DNA of 49,587 nt from Bdellovibrio sp. (GCA_013360185.1 JABWCO010000007.1:1-49587), one strand, 5' to 3'. Positions 41,471 through 49,587 are shown, counted from the stretch's first letter. Program-made: numbers and translations. The notes: generated by a model not told the origin, from the sequence alone.

Positions 41471-44065
41471 ATGCAAAAAAAGAAAATCATCAACGGCACT
41501 ATCAAAAGACATCCGGACGGCTTTGGATTTTTTATTCCCGAAGACATCGAACATCCCGATGTCTATATCCCCCGCCAATCTATGGACGGGATCATGACTA
41601 ATGATAAAGTCGCGATCGAAGTGTTCCCAGAAAAAGGCACGGACCGTTTTCGCGGCGAGGTCGTCAAGGTCTTGTCCCGCGGAACTAAAGTAGTTGTCGG
41701 TCGCTTTTATAAAATTAACGAGCGTTTAGGCGCCATCCGTGACGAAGGCAAAGGTTGGGGGCAAGACCTTAAGATCAAGCTTGAAGACTCAATGGATGCC
41801 AAAGACAAAGAACTTGTTACTGCGGAAATTTCTACGTACCCCGATAACGGCAAATCTTTCACTGGAAAAGTGATCGAGATTATCGGCGATGCCTTAGATC
41901 CCTTAACCGACATCAAACGCGTGATTCGCTCAAACGGCATTCCTTTAGAGTTTTCTAAAGCAACCCTCGAAGAAGCCGAACAATTCGGAGAAGTCCCAGA
42001 AGAAAAGGACTTTAAAGGCCGTCGCGATCTGCGCGATAAAAATCTGATCACGATTGACGGCGCGACGGCGAAAGACTTCGACGACGCTGTTTATGTCGAA
42101 ACCCAGAGCGAAGGCTTCCTGTTATACGTGGCCATCGCGGACGTGAGTCATTATGTGCGCACCGGCTCCGCTATCGACAAAGACGCATATGAACGTGGCA
42201 CCTCAGTCTATTTCCCTAATTATGTCGTTCCGATGTTGCCCGAGGTTTTAAGTAACGGTTTGTGCTCTTTAAATCCGCACGTACCGCGTCTGTGTTTGGT
42301 TGCCGAGATTCTTTTCGATTTTGCTGGCGAAGTAAAACGGTCGGACTTCTATGAAGCCGTAATGGAAAGTAAAGCACGAGTCACCTATGGAGAAGCGCAA
42401 GAAGTTATCGACGGCAATGCCTCCGATAAGCACGCCCATGTGAAAGAAAATATCTTGCGTCTGGCAGACTTAGCAAAAATCCTCATGGCCAAACGCTTTA
42501 GAGAAGGCTCATTGGATTTAGAAATTCCCGAAGTCGAGTTGGTGATTGACGGCGCCGGGGTTCCTGTCGACATTCAAAAATCGGAACGTCTCTTTGCCCA
42601 TCGTCTGATTGAAGAAATGATGTTGGCGGCTAACGTCGCCGTGGCGACGTTCCTATCTAGCAAAAATATTCCCTCTTTGTATCGAATCCATGAGCCGCCC
42701 AATGAAATGGCGATCCGAGTTTTAGAAAAGTATCTGAACAACTTCGGCAGCAAAACCAAACTGAACCAAGGTAAGCTGCAAAAACGTCTGACCAAAGCGT
42801 TAGAGGAGTTTGCCCATCGCCCGGAAGCTCAGATTTTAAATATTTTAACTTTACGTTCTATGAGCCAAGCAAAGTACAGCATGAACAACTTAGGCCACTT
42901 CGGCTTAGGCTTTGAGTTCTATAGTCACTTTACTTCGCCGATTCGTCGTTATCCGGATTTGATAGTTCATCGCTTAATCAAAAATCAGGTAATGCCAAAC
43001 TCTCAATACCGCTTGATGAGCGAAGACGACTTAGCCACGGCTGGCACCATCTTGTCGGCGGCAGAACAACGTTCCACAAAAGCAGAGCGCCAAGTTCAGT
43101 CGATAAAAAAAGCACGCTTCATGGAAAAGTTCCTCGGCCAAGAATTCGACGGCATGATCAGCTCTGTCGCGAAATTCGGGGTTTTTGTCCTTTTACGTGA
43201 ATACGAAGTCGACGGCTTAGTCCGCTTAGAAGATCTAGGTGGGGACCGCTTTGAGTACGACGAAGAAAACATTCGTTTGATTGCAAAACGCTCCGGCTTT
43301 TCTTATGGCATCGGTGATTCAATCCGCATCCAAGTGGCAGCCGCTGATCCAGAGCTAGGGCAAATTAACTTTGTTTTAGCTGGTGCAGATAAAGAAGAAA
43401 ACGCAGGCAAAAAAACCTCGGCCGAAGCTTCCGCTGGAGCATATCTAAAAAAACTGCACAACCAACACAAAACTCGTGGCTCAGGCCGACCGGATCGTGG
43501 CGACCGCGACGAACGGCAAAATCGCGACGAGCGCTCCTCGTTTAAGGACCGCCATAAACAGGGAACAGACTTTGGCTCTGGCGGCGGTAAGAAAAAAGAT
43601 TTTGAAAGCAAAGAGCGATTGTCGGAATTTAAAAAGAATTCACCGAATCCGAAAGGCCGTTCACACTTTTTTGAGGACTCGCGCAAGGACGAAAGTGGCC
43701 AGCAGGAAAAGTTGCAAAAGATTCAGCGCCAACAAAAGTTTGAACCGGGCAAGCGCGCTGATGATGATGCTAAAAAAGGTCCTGACCAAAACTTGTTAAA
43801 CATGATCCTTGGTCCAGCCAAGTATCGTGGCAACTCGCCAGAGGTCCCAGCACAAGACAAACCCAAACTCAGTAAAAAATTGATGTTTGCCGAACAGTCT
43901 AAACTCCGAGATAATGACGAGAATTCGGAGAAAAATAGTGACAGCCTTAAACACCGGACGCCAGATCGGAAAGACCCTAAAAAACGCAGCTCGGCTAAGA
44001 ACGATAGTCGGGGTGTTCGCAAAGCACGGGTTTCACCAGGTCGCGGAAAAGGTAAAGCTCGGTAA
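41471..44065 (+). CDS. rnr: Ribonuclease R
   Basis: The 864 aa 3'-5' exoribonuclease degrades structured RNA. A cold-shock-type domain is at about 1-75 (NGTIKRHPDGFGFFI), a second OB region at about 80-150, then the RNB domain at about 185-515 with catalytic aspartates in KDFDDAVYV (D202, D204, D205), the HFTSPIRRYPDLIVHR block, and an S1 domain at about 555-640 (GMISSVAKFGVFVLL). The C-terminal 220 residues are Lys/Arg/Asp/Ser-rich and disordered, longer than in E. coli. The ATG at 41471 follows AAGGAAA at a slightly long distance. The last 128 bases overlap the start of ubiB in another frame. Confidence 0.96.
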   Translation: MQKKKIINGTIKRHPDGFGFFIPEDIEHPDVYIPRQSMDGIMTNDKVAIEVFPEKGTDRFRGEVVKVLSRGTKVVVGRFYKINERLGAIRDEGKGWGQDLKIKLEDSMDAKDKELVTAEISTYPDNGKSFTGKVIEIIGDALDPLTDIKRVIRSNGIPLEFSKATLEEAEQFGEVPEEKDFKGRRDLRDKNLITIDGATAKDFDDAVYVETQSEGFLLYVAIADVSHYVRTGSAIDKDAYERGTSVYFPNYVVPMLPEVLSNGLCSLNPHVPRLCLVAEILFDFAGEVKRSDFYEAVMESKARVTYGEAQEVIDGNASDKHAHVKENILRLADLAKILMAKRFREGSLDLEIPEVELVIDGAGVPVDIQKSERLFAHRLIEEMMLAANVAVATFLSSKNIPSLYRIHEPPNEMAIRVLEKYLNNFGSKTKLNQGKLQKRLTKALEEFAHRPEAQILNILTLRSMSQAKYSMNNLGHFGLGFEFYSHFTSPIRRYPDLIVHRLIKNQVMPNSQYRLMSEDDLATAGTILSAAEQRSTKAERQVQSIKKARFMEKFLGQEFDGMISSVAKFGVFVLLREYEVDGLVRLEDLGGDRFEYDEENIRLIAKRSGFSYGIGDSIRIQVAAADPELGQINFVLAGADKEENAGKKTSAEASAGAYLKKLHNQHKTRGSGRPDRGDRDERQNRDERSSFKDRHKQGTDFGSGGGKKKDFESKERLSEFKKNSPNPKGRSHFFEDSRKDESGQQEKLQKIQRQQKFEPGKRADDDAKKGPDQNLLNMILGPAKYRGNSPEVPAQDKPKLSKKLMFAEQSKLRDNDENSEKNSDSLKHRTPDRKDPKKRSSAKNDSRGVRKARVSPGRGKGKAR
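43927..43940 (+). promoter_or_regulatory. Ribosome site setting the ubiB GTG start
   Basis: GGAG (43927-43930) lies seven bases before GTG (43938), inside the rnr coding region. No comparable site precedes the ATGs at 43887 or 43914. Confidence 0.7.
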
Positions 44066-45614
44066 GTTCATTATCGAGCGCATGAACAGCAGCTCCGACA
44101 TCGAAGCCCTTTCGATGCCGGAAAGAATGCGCATGAGCTTTGAAGAGCTCGGTCCCACCTTCGTAAAATTAGGCCAGCTCTTAGCCACTCGTCCCGATCT
44201 TGTCCCTGAAGAATACGTGAATGAATTTGAAAAACTGCACGATCGCGTGCAACCACTTCCCTTCAGCGTGATCGAATCAGTGCTTAAGGACGAGTTTGGC
44301 AATGCCCTTTATCAAAAATTTGAAAGTATTGATCCAGAACCCTTAGGGTCTGCAAGTATTGCTCAGGTCCATCGCGCGCGCCTCAGTACCGGCGAACACG
44401 TTGTGATCAAAGTACAACGCCCAGGCATCATCCAGAAAATTAATGATGACCTTAGCGTCCTTTACCTTTTGGCCGAATTGATCGTTCACTATATCCCCGA
44501 AGCTCGACCTTACAATCCCATTGGCATCGTCGATGAATACTTTCGCACCTTAGAATTTGAAACGAACTTCGTGGTTGAAGCCAATAACATCCGCCGTTTT
44601 CAAGAAAACTTTGCGGATTATGAAGACATCAAAATTCCCAAAGTTTATTTAGATCACACCACCGAACGTGTTTTAATCATGGAAGCTCTTCCGGGCATTC
44701 CCCTTAGTCAAGAAGGGGCTTTGCTGCAGGAAAATATCGAACCCAACGAGGTCATCCGCAAAGGGCTGCGTGCCTATTTAAAAATGGTATTCGAAGATGG
44801 TTTATTTCATGGTGACTTGCACGCCGGAAACTTTTTTGTTTTACCTAACAATCAAATCGGCTTGATTGATTTTGGTGTCGTGGGCCGTCTAAATACACGC
44901 ACTCAGGCGGCTATCGCCAATATGCTTTTAGCTCTTTCCAAAGAAGACTATGAACGCATGGCTTATGAATATGTGGACCTGGCACCGTTCACGGATCGTG
45001 TGAATATAGATTTATTTGCCAAGGATCTACGTGAACTGATTGCTCCGTACTTTGGTTTGACACTAAAAAACGTAAATCTAGGCAGAATCCTGATGAAGTC
45101 ATCTGGAATTGCGGCTCGTCATCATCTGCAGGTGCCGACAGATTTAATGCTCTTTTTTAAATCGATCGTGTCGATTGAAGGCATGGGTCGTAAAATTAAT
45201 AAGAACTTTGATTTCCTTCATTACTCCTTAGAGTTCGCCGGAGAATTGGCAAAAACCCAGTACGGTCCACAACGTGTGATGAACGATATGACCCAGATGG
45301 CGCGGGAATCAAAAATGTTCTTAAACGCTTTACCGCGGCAATTGAACTTCTTTTTACGTAAGATCAACAGCCCCAATCATGCTTTCCGCATAAAAATCGC
45401 CGAAATGCGGGACCTAAAAATGGCCGTCATCAGCTCCTTTAATTTATTATTCTTAGGCGTTATTATGGCGTCCTTGATAATGAGTGCTTCGTATATTTTT
45501 GTGCACGATACCGCAAATCACATCGCAGGCATTCCAACGATCAGCTTTATTGGATACTTAATAGCCGGTTTGTTGGGCCTCATCGCGTTTTTTAACTATA
45601 TTCGAAAACCTTAA
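43938..45614 (+). CDS. ubiB: UbiB/ABC1/AarF-family atypical kinase
   Basis: The 558 aa protein belongs to the UbiB/COQ8 family, ATPase-type protein kinase-like proteins needed for quinone biosynthesis. The N-terminal KxGQ motif is seen as FVKLGQLLATRPDLVP. The nucleotide loop is PLGSASIAQVHRARLS, the ATP lysine is in VVIKVQRPG, the catalytic loop is HGDLHAGNFFV and the metal-binding DFG is in LIDFGVVGRL. Two membrane segments at the C terminus (LFLGVIMASLIMSASYIF, then FIGYLIAGLLGLIAF) anchor it. A GTG start at 43938 with GGAG is chosen, giving normal family length. The first 128 bases are shared out of frame with rnr. Confidence 0.93.
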   Translation: MTALNTGRQIGKTLKNAARLRTIVGVFAKHGFHQVAEKVKLGKFIIERMNSSSDIEALSMPERMRMSFEELGPTFVKLGQLLATRPDLVPEEYVNEFEKLHDRVQPLPFSVIESVLKDEFGNALYQKFESIDPEPLGSASIAQVHRARLSTGEHVVIKVQRPGIIQKINDDLSVLYLLAELIVHYIPEARPYNPIGIVDEYFRTLEFETNFVVEANNIRRFQENFADYEDIKIPKVYLDHTTERVLIMEALPGIPLSQEGALLQENIEPNEVIRKGLRAYLKMVFEDGLFHGDLHAGNFFVLPNNQIGLIDFGVVGRLNTRTQAAIANMLLALSKEDYERMAYEYVDLAPFTDRVNIDLFAKDLRELIAPYFGLTLKNVNLGRILMKSSGIAARHHLQVPTDLMLFFKSIVSIEGMGRKINKNFDFLHYSLEFAGELAKTQYGPQRVMNDMTQMARESKMFLNALPRQLNFFLRKINSPNHAFRIKIAEMRDLKMAVISSFNLLFLGVIMASLIMSASYIFVHDTANHIAGIPTISFIGYLIAGLLGLIAFFNYIRKP

Positions 45615-45626
45615 GGCGGAGTCTGC

Positions 45627-46397
45627 ATGCAACAACTTTATTATGAGCTGAGTGTTCTTTCCAAAGCGATTAACTTTAAAAATTTATCTGCAGCAGCTCT
45701 TCATGTTGGCTTAAGTCAGCCTCAGTTATCTCGAATTATTGCGAAGATTGAAGATGAGCTTAAAATCGTTCTTTTAGATCGTTCGGCAAAAAGAAAATCG
45801 GGATGGACGGCTGTAGCCTTTCAATTATCCGAAATTTTCGAAAAATCCATTCGTCGCTTAGAAACTGAAATGCAAGGGATCAGCAACAACCAATTGGTTG
45901 CGGAACTGCACATTGGAACCCTCGAAGGTCTTTCTGACTTTGCCTTGAACACATCTCGCCTTTGTTTTGAAGAAGTCGGTGTTAAAAGAATCACTTTAGA
46001 TATTTTCGACTTAAACGAGCTTGAGGCGAACTTTATGTCAGGCAACCTCGATATCATCTTTACTTCTAAAAGTCCTGGCCGGCAGAAGTTTAAATACCTC
46101 ACAGAACTTGGCTTTCAACGCTTAGAAAAAATCGAGTCATCGAAAAAATTTGGCGTTTTGAGCTCGTTTGAATACGGGCGTGCGAATAAAAAGGAACTCG
46201 ATTCATTCCCGCATGTGTTTGTCTCAAACTCCTTAGCAATTCGACGCTCGTGGTTTGATAAGCACGGAGGAACCGGACATATGCCGACAGAGGCAAAAAA
46301 GGGCCGCGCCAAAGATGCCGAACCAGTGATGATGATTGGCTCAGAACTTTTAAGTCCTGTGTTGTGGCAAAATATCACCGCGGCCATCGAAGACTAA
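45627..46397 (+). CDS. LysR-type transcriptional regulator, short form
   Basis: The 256 aa product has an N-terminal winged-helix domain (about 1-62): FKNLSAAALHVGLSQPQLSR and IIAKIEDELKIVLLDR. An effector-binding domain follows from about 90 (ELHIGTLEGLSDFAL, then MSGNLDIIFTSK). At 256 residues it is shorter than the usual 290-310, mainly in the second half of the effector domain, so ligand binding may be altered. It starts 12 bases after ubiB with a GGCGGAG site, so it is probably co-transcribed rather than divergent as many LysR genes are. Its stop overlaps the convergent gene by four bases. Confidence 0.85.
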   Translation: MQQLYYELSVLSKAINFKNLSAAALHVGLSQPQLSRIIAKIEDELKIVLLDRSAKRKSGWTAVAFQLSEIFEKSIRRLETEMQGISNNQLVAELHIGTLEGLSDFALNTSRLCFEEVGVKRITLDIFDLNELEANFMSGNLDIIFTSKSPGRQKFKYLTELGFQRLEKIESSKKFGVLSSFEYGRANKKELDSFPHVFVSNSLAIRRSWFDKHGGTGHMPTEAKKGRAKDAEPVMMIGSELLSPVLWQNITAAIED

Positions 46398-47566
46398 CGA
46401 AGTGGGGGCTGGGTCTTAACGGCTGTGCCTTGATTTAACTGATCTGCGACCTCTGCTGACTCGTTAATGACCCTTTGGCTGATGGCCATATTTCTGCCAA
46501 AATAACCAAATCCTCTGATAATTTGTGTATTCAAAAGATCTGGCGACACATTGGTCAAATCGTACTTTGGATTCTTATATATTTCGTGACTCCAAAGTTG
46601 ATCTAATTTTAGATGTGCCTGCTTGTTTAAAGCCCAATGAATCGCTGGCTGGGCGACGTGGCAGCTTACACAATCCATATTTTCTGGAGTATGGTTCTTA
46701 GGATTTTCAATGCGATAAGCGGCTTTAATTTCTTTGCGAATCGTGTCTTCGGAATTCACGTCAAGATGTTCAGATTCGTTCGTGATCGTACTTAATGTGT
46801 CAGCACCTGTAGGCAGCGGCAAAATGCCACCGCCCGTAAAGTGATCTGATGGAACAGCTAAATTGATAAAGGCTTGCGACATTCGATCAATCCGTGGAAT
46901 GCGCATCAGCTCCATCTTACCGTCTTTCATTTCAAAGCCAGCAAAAGCCCACATGTCACCAGCACCACGCAACACCATGACGGTCACGCGGCTTAAGTTT
47001 TCTAAGCCCGCAAGCTTGGTAATAATCTTATGAAATTCTGCCAAAGCCGGACTGCTATCGCCGTCCGCAGCCCAGGCGGGATGGATTTGTAATGGCACAA
47101 AGTTCGTATTTATTGCGTAGGTTTTTTTCCACTCTTCCAGATCTTTTAACAACGTCGCAAATTCCGCGTCCGTTAAAACATAAAAGCTGTGCAAGGCCGC
47201 ATCAATGGTTTTAACTTGGTTACGGCGGTCGGACTCTAAGGGCTGCCACACCAGGCGGATTTGTTTTTGGCAAGATTGTGGCGTCGGCAATGGAAAACAT
47301 GGATCTATGCGAACCGCCATCACGCGTAAACTTGCAGCTGCTTGTTCGCGGGTCAGTTGCGGCGAAAGAATCGGCAAACGCTGAACTAAAGCTTCCCTAA
47401 GTAAAAATCCCCCACGCGCTGACGACTTTAAGCTTAGCAAAGAATCTGTGGCCACTTTTTTGGGTAAGGGCATCAGGTAAGACACGTCATTTAAGTCCCA
47501 CGCCGCCAAAGTCGGAGCGCTGAGACCAAAGCCGAAAAGGAATAGAACGGAGTAAAGTAGTTTCAT
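46394..47566 (-). CDS. Secreted protein with single CxxCH haem-type motif
   Basis: The 390 aa product has a signal peptide (1-21, ending PTLA before AWD). A lone C299-V-S-C302-H303 lies in ENMDCVSCHVAQPAIH, the haem c attachment pattern, with histidines and methionines (NMAISQ) that could supply the distal ligand. The larger N-terminal part (about 22-290) is unfamiliar, with a cysteine pair at 90 and 99 (PCFPLPTPQSC). Either a c-type cytochrome of an unusual kind or a metal-binding secreted protein is possible. The gene has no cytochrome neighbours. Confidence 0.7.
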   Translation of the reverse strand: MKLLYSVLFLFGFGLSAPTLAAWDLNDVSYLMPLPKKVATDSLLSLKSSARGGFLLREALVQRLPILSPQLTREQAAASLRVMAVRIDPCFPLPTPQSCQKQIRLVWQPLESDRRNQVKTIDAALHSFYVLTDAEFATLLKDLEEWKKTYAINTNFVPLQIHPAWAADGDSSPALAEFHKIITKLAGLENLSRVTVMVLRGAGDMWAFAGFEMKDGKMELMRIPRIDRMSQAFINLAVPSDHFTGGGILPLPTGADTLSTITNESEHLDVNSEDTIRKEIKAAYRIENPKNHTPENMDCVSCHVAQPAIHWALNKQAHLKLDQLWSHEIYKNPKYDLTNVSPDLLNTQIIRGFGYFGRNMAISQRVINESAEVADQLNQGTAVKTQPPLR

Positions 47567-47873
47567 TCTCTTTAGGTGCCCGCAGAATCGTGTGGTTTCA
47601 ATAATATTCGCATGACTCTGAGTAGCAACGACCCTAAATGAAAGCGTGATGATTGCAGCAACAGCTTAAGTTGCGCCCGAACAATCTAGCGGAGATACAC
47701 GCTAAACGTTCACCCCGCGCAAGTCACATGGTACCTGTGAAACTTTATGCTCAAAAGTAATCTCGAAGTGAGAATGAACTTCGCTGAACTTAAAACCAAC
47801 TCGTATTCATGTTCGCATCTCTTTCGCGCTGCACATCGCGCACCGATAAGACCTCAAAGGATCGAGGCACGTT
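47567..47873. other. 307-base intergenic region, no gene seen
   Basis: This lies between the divergent CxxCH-protein and prepilin-like genes. An open frame at 47747-47986 overlaps the prepilin start in another frame and shows no domain or ribosome site. I see no RNA gene, repeat or clear promoter. Confidence 0.55.
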
Positions 47874-48827
47874 ATGGATTTATTCCGATCACAGAGAGGA
47901 TTTACCCTCGTACCAGCAATGATTGCGGTAGCCATTTCCGCGGTCACAGCGATGGGTATTGCGGCTGCCGTTTCGAACGGCATTGACGGATTGTCACATT
48001 CGCGTAATTTCAATCTTGCAGAAGACCTCAGTCTCTTCGTCGCTGGAGTGATGGGAGATCCAAATTACTGTGCCATACATTTCGCAGGAAAGACGATCTC
48101 AGACCCTTTGCCCTCGATTGTTGATGACAAGGTCATCTTCAAAGACATAGCTCCCGGCGGAGTCCTCGGCCAGAATATCTTACTGCAGGCTGGGAACAGG
48201 TATCAGAATATTCTGATGGTGGAGTCTATCCAACTGCAAGTCGACAGCATGATGGGTCCCCAAAGATATCTGGGGTCTATCGTGGTTTCACTTAAGGGCA
48301 ACACGGGATACAACCTGAACTTTCAAAGAACGATCCCACTTAATATTGCCACTAACTCTGCAAAAAAAATTGTCAGCTGTGGACGTCTCTCAGAGCCGTC
48401 TCAGGGAACAACAGAGGGCGTATGGTCTTTAACCTGTGATGATTTTGCCTCGAAGGGTTGGCCTACGCGAGACGCTTGCATTAAAGATGGCCGCTGGCAT
48501 TTGATTTTTCAGGTGACTGCGGCAGGTTCCGTCACTCGAGGTTCTTTAGAAGAAATGATTTCTTTTTCAAATGAAGGGGGAACGTTCAGAGTACATGTCC
48601 AACCCGGCACCCTTGGCTTTCGCGCAGGTTACGATCTATGCAGTGGCTTGGCCGTGATAGGCAATGACATGGCCTGTTTGGTCAATGCCCGCCCGGGGGT
48701 TCCCGATTGGAACACGAAACACATCTCGCCACCGAGCTCAGTGGTGTATTTTTCTAATGGGAAATTGGTGTACAATGCTCCGAACGAAAATGTCTTCATT
48801 CCATTAGATTGGTTAGTGAAGTTTTAA
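47874..48827 (+). CDS. Prepilin-like protein without the usual Glu5
   Basis: The 317 aa product begins with a short basic leader and a type IV prepilin/pseudopilin cleavage motif, QRGFTLVPAMIAVAIS: cleavage after G9 would leave F10 first, with a hydrophobic helix of about 22 residues. Position 5 of the mature chain is proline (P14), not the near-invariant glutamate. The C-terminal 280 residues include about six cysteines and several beta segments (RYLGSIVVSLKGNTGYNL, then SSVVYFSNGKLVYN), like a large minor pilin or tip pseudopilin. GAGG precedes the ATG. It is convergent with the RHS immunity gene; no link is proven. Confidence 0.75.
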   Translation: MDLFRSQRGFTLVPAMIAVAISAVTAMGIAAAVSNGIDGLSHSRNFNLAEDLSLFVAGVMGDPNYCAIHFAGKTISDPLPSIVDDKVIFKDIAPGGVLGQNILLQAGNRYQNILMVESIQLQVDSMMGPQRYLGSIVVSLKGNTGYNLNFQRTIPLNIATNSAKKIVSCGRLSEPSQGTTEGVWSLTCDDFASKGWPTRDACIKDGRWHLIFQVTAAGSVTRGSLEEMISFSNEGGTFRVHVQPGTLGFRAGYDLCSGLAVIGNDMACLVNARPGVPDWNTKHISPPSSVVYFSNGKLVYNAPNENVFIPLDWLVKF

Positions 48828-48901
48828 ACAGCAGCATTTTAGCTTTACTTAGATACTAGAATTAGGCACGAGCCTACAAAATATTAAGCTCCCCGCCTCG
48901 A

Positions 48902-49129
48902 TTATCCTATTTTTTTATATGCCACTCTCACCAGATTTCCTTCCAACTTAATTTCCTTGGTGAGGACTCTGGAGCAAGGCTTAAACTCCCATTCTTCACC
49001 AGAAGACATTTGATTGGTAGGATGTGGTAAAATCAAAAATGAATTAGCGTCAGGCCCGTTTTCAGCCAATACCGGGCGCCAAACATCGACGCCCTCATCA
49101 AGTAACTTCACATATATGGTTTGGCTCAT
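48902..49129 (-). CDS. Probable immunity protein of RHS toxin
   Basis: The 75 aa cytosolic product (no signal) starts with QTIYVKLLDEGVDVWRPVLA and ends with VRVAYKKIG. Small proteins with a YVKLLDEGxDVWRPV start are common near toxin genes, as I recall, but I cannot name a family. It starts 10 bases after the RHS stop; the AGGAG ribosome site overlaps that TAG stop, so the two are read together. This position and size fit an immunity protein neutralising the toxin tip. The frame continues upstream to 49195 but that is toxin coding sequence. It is followed by no clear terminator before the convergent prepilin gene. Confidence 0.7.
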   Translation of the reverse strand: MSQTIYVKLLDEGVDVWRPVLAENGPDANSFLILPHPTNQMSSGEEWEFKPCSRVLTKEIKLEGNLVRVAYKKIG

Positions 49130-49139
49130 AAAATAGCTC

Positions 49140-49587
49140 CTAATATTTATATCCTGGCCCACCAACATGGAAAATCTCGCCCGTGGCATTGTCAATCACT
49201 ATTGACTGACCAGTTCCCGGATTTACATACCTTGTTGCTGGACCATTTTTTCCAGTGGCCGGAATTCCCGGCGTTGAAATCGCTTGGTTAATTTTCTCCA
49301 CGTCCCAATTACGTTGCTGCATTTGACTTTGTATCTTCGGGCTCAGTGTCGGATTCACATTCGGACAGTTTGATGTTGGGAAGATGCCACTTCCGCTTCC
49401 TCCACGAGCCCCACCGCCGCCTCCCGCATCTGGCATTCGGCTTTGAACCAGTCTGTTCTTACTTTCCCCTTCTACGTCAATCCAATTGACCGGATCATTG
49501 GCAACGTAGCCATACAAATTCGTATCTCCACCATCAAATAAAATAGGATCTTTTGTTAGCCATCTGCCCACTGAAGGGTCATAAATT
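49140..49587 (-). CDS. RHS polymorphic toxin, C-terminal end (partial)
   Basis: The frame is open across the right edge; 148 residues are visible. They begin with the end of the RHS repeat-associated core, [15 protein letters not shown], then [19 protein letters not shown] Gly/Ser-rich linker ([13 protein letters not shown]) leads to a C-terminal tip of about 65 residues: [37 protein letters not shown], then [14 protein letters not shown]. The tip looks like the colicin-E5-type RNase family (anticodon-cutting tRNases) of polymorphic toxins; this is recognition from pattern, not a search. The core end usually reads DPxGL but here is DVEG. Delivery could be by type VI or another system; no such gene is in the window. 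Confidence 0.8.
   Translation of the reverse strand, partial: IYDPSVGRWLTKDPILFDGGDTNLYGYVANDPVNWIDVEGESKNRLVQSRMPDAGGGGGARGGSGSGIFPTSNCPNVNPTLSPKIQSQMQQRNWDVEKINQAISTPGIPATGKNGPATRYVNPGTGQSIVIDNATGEIFHVGGPGYKY

Noticed and set aside
47747-47986. A 79-codon frame overlapping the prepilin-like start
   Set aside because: It is in a different frame, with no domain or ribosome site.
1-49587. CRISPR array, tRNA, rRNA, insertion sequence or prophage
   Set aside because: No regular repeat-spacer pattern, cloverleaf, transposase or phage structural gene was recognised on either strand by eye.

Overview
The window reads as chromosomal DNA of a Gram-negative predatory bacterium of the Bdellovibrio type (Bdellovibrionota). 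The signs are many signal-peptide-bearing outer-membrane beta-barrels and loosely conserved lipoproteins, a DivIVA homologue in a Gram-negative setting next to a YggS/ProC/YggU cluster and a secreted polysaccharide deacetylase, a porin resembling the major OmpF-like protein of Bdellovibrio, and a Tad/FHA operon. The order deacetylase - yggS - proC - divIVA fits my memory of the Bd0468 to Bd0464 region of B. bacteriovorus HD100, but no database could be searched. Species is not assigned.

Layout. 1-2222 (minus): an outer-membrane protein cut by the left edge, translationally coupled to a CFI-box-CTERM protein. 2308-4855 (minus): asd, pssA and a SEC59/Dgk-like lipid kinase. 4959-6686: a small anchored protein and a glycine-rich Ig-like lipoprotein. 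6731-9659: an ExbB/ExbD pair divergent from a sulfatase-fold lipoprotein. 9667-16353 (minus): a tightly overlapping six-gene operon of TadC, DUF192, three membrane-anchored FHA proteins and a degenerate PP2C-like protein. 16383-20463 (plus): maf, secreted deacetylase, yggS, proC, divIVA, yggU. 20464-24357: a barrel protein, an MFS exporter, a rhodanese-like protein and a porin. 24577-27255: valS. 27346-30392 (minus): a secreted protein, a 2OG-Fe(II) oxygenase, trmO and a Crp/Fnr regulator.

30649-36102 (plus): a complete nucleoside-type ABC importer followed 14 bases later by a secreted S1/P1-type nuclease, which looks like one nucleic-acid digestion and uptake operon suited to a predator. 36139-41268: an RhtA-like exporter, a 56-residue secreted protein, a lipoprotein and two divergent outer-membrane proteins around a 494-base intergenic region. 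41471-46397 (plus): rnr, a UbiB-family kinase that starts 128 bases inside rnr in another frame, and a short LysR-type regulator. 46394-48827: a secreted CxxCH protein and an unusual prepilin-like protein. 48902-49587 (minus): the C-terminal end of an RHS polymorphic toxin with a probable colicin-E5-like RNase tip and its probable immunity gene, running off the right edge.

The systems I consider most worth following are the RHS toxin/immunity pair, the nuclease plus nucleoside-importer operon, and the TadC/FHA/pseudo-phosphatase operon. No tRNA, rRNA, insertion sequence, prophage or CRISPR array was seen.
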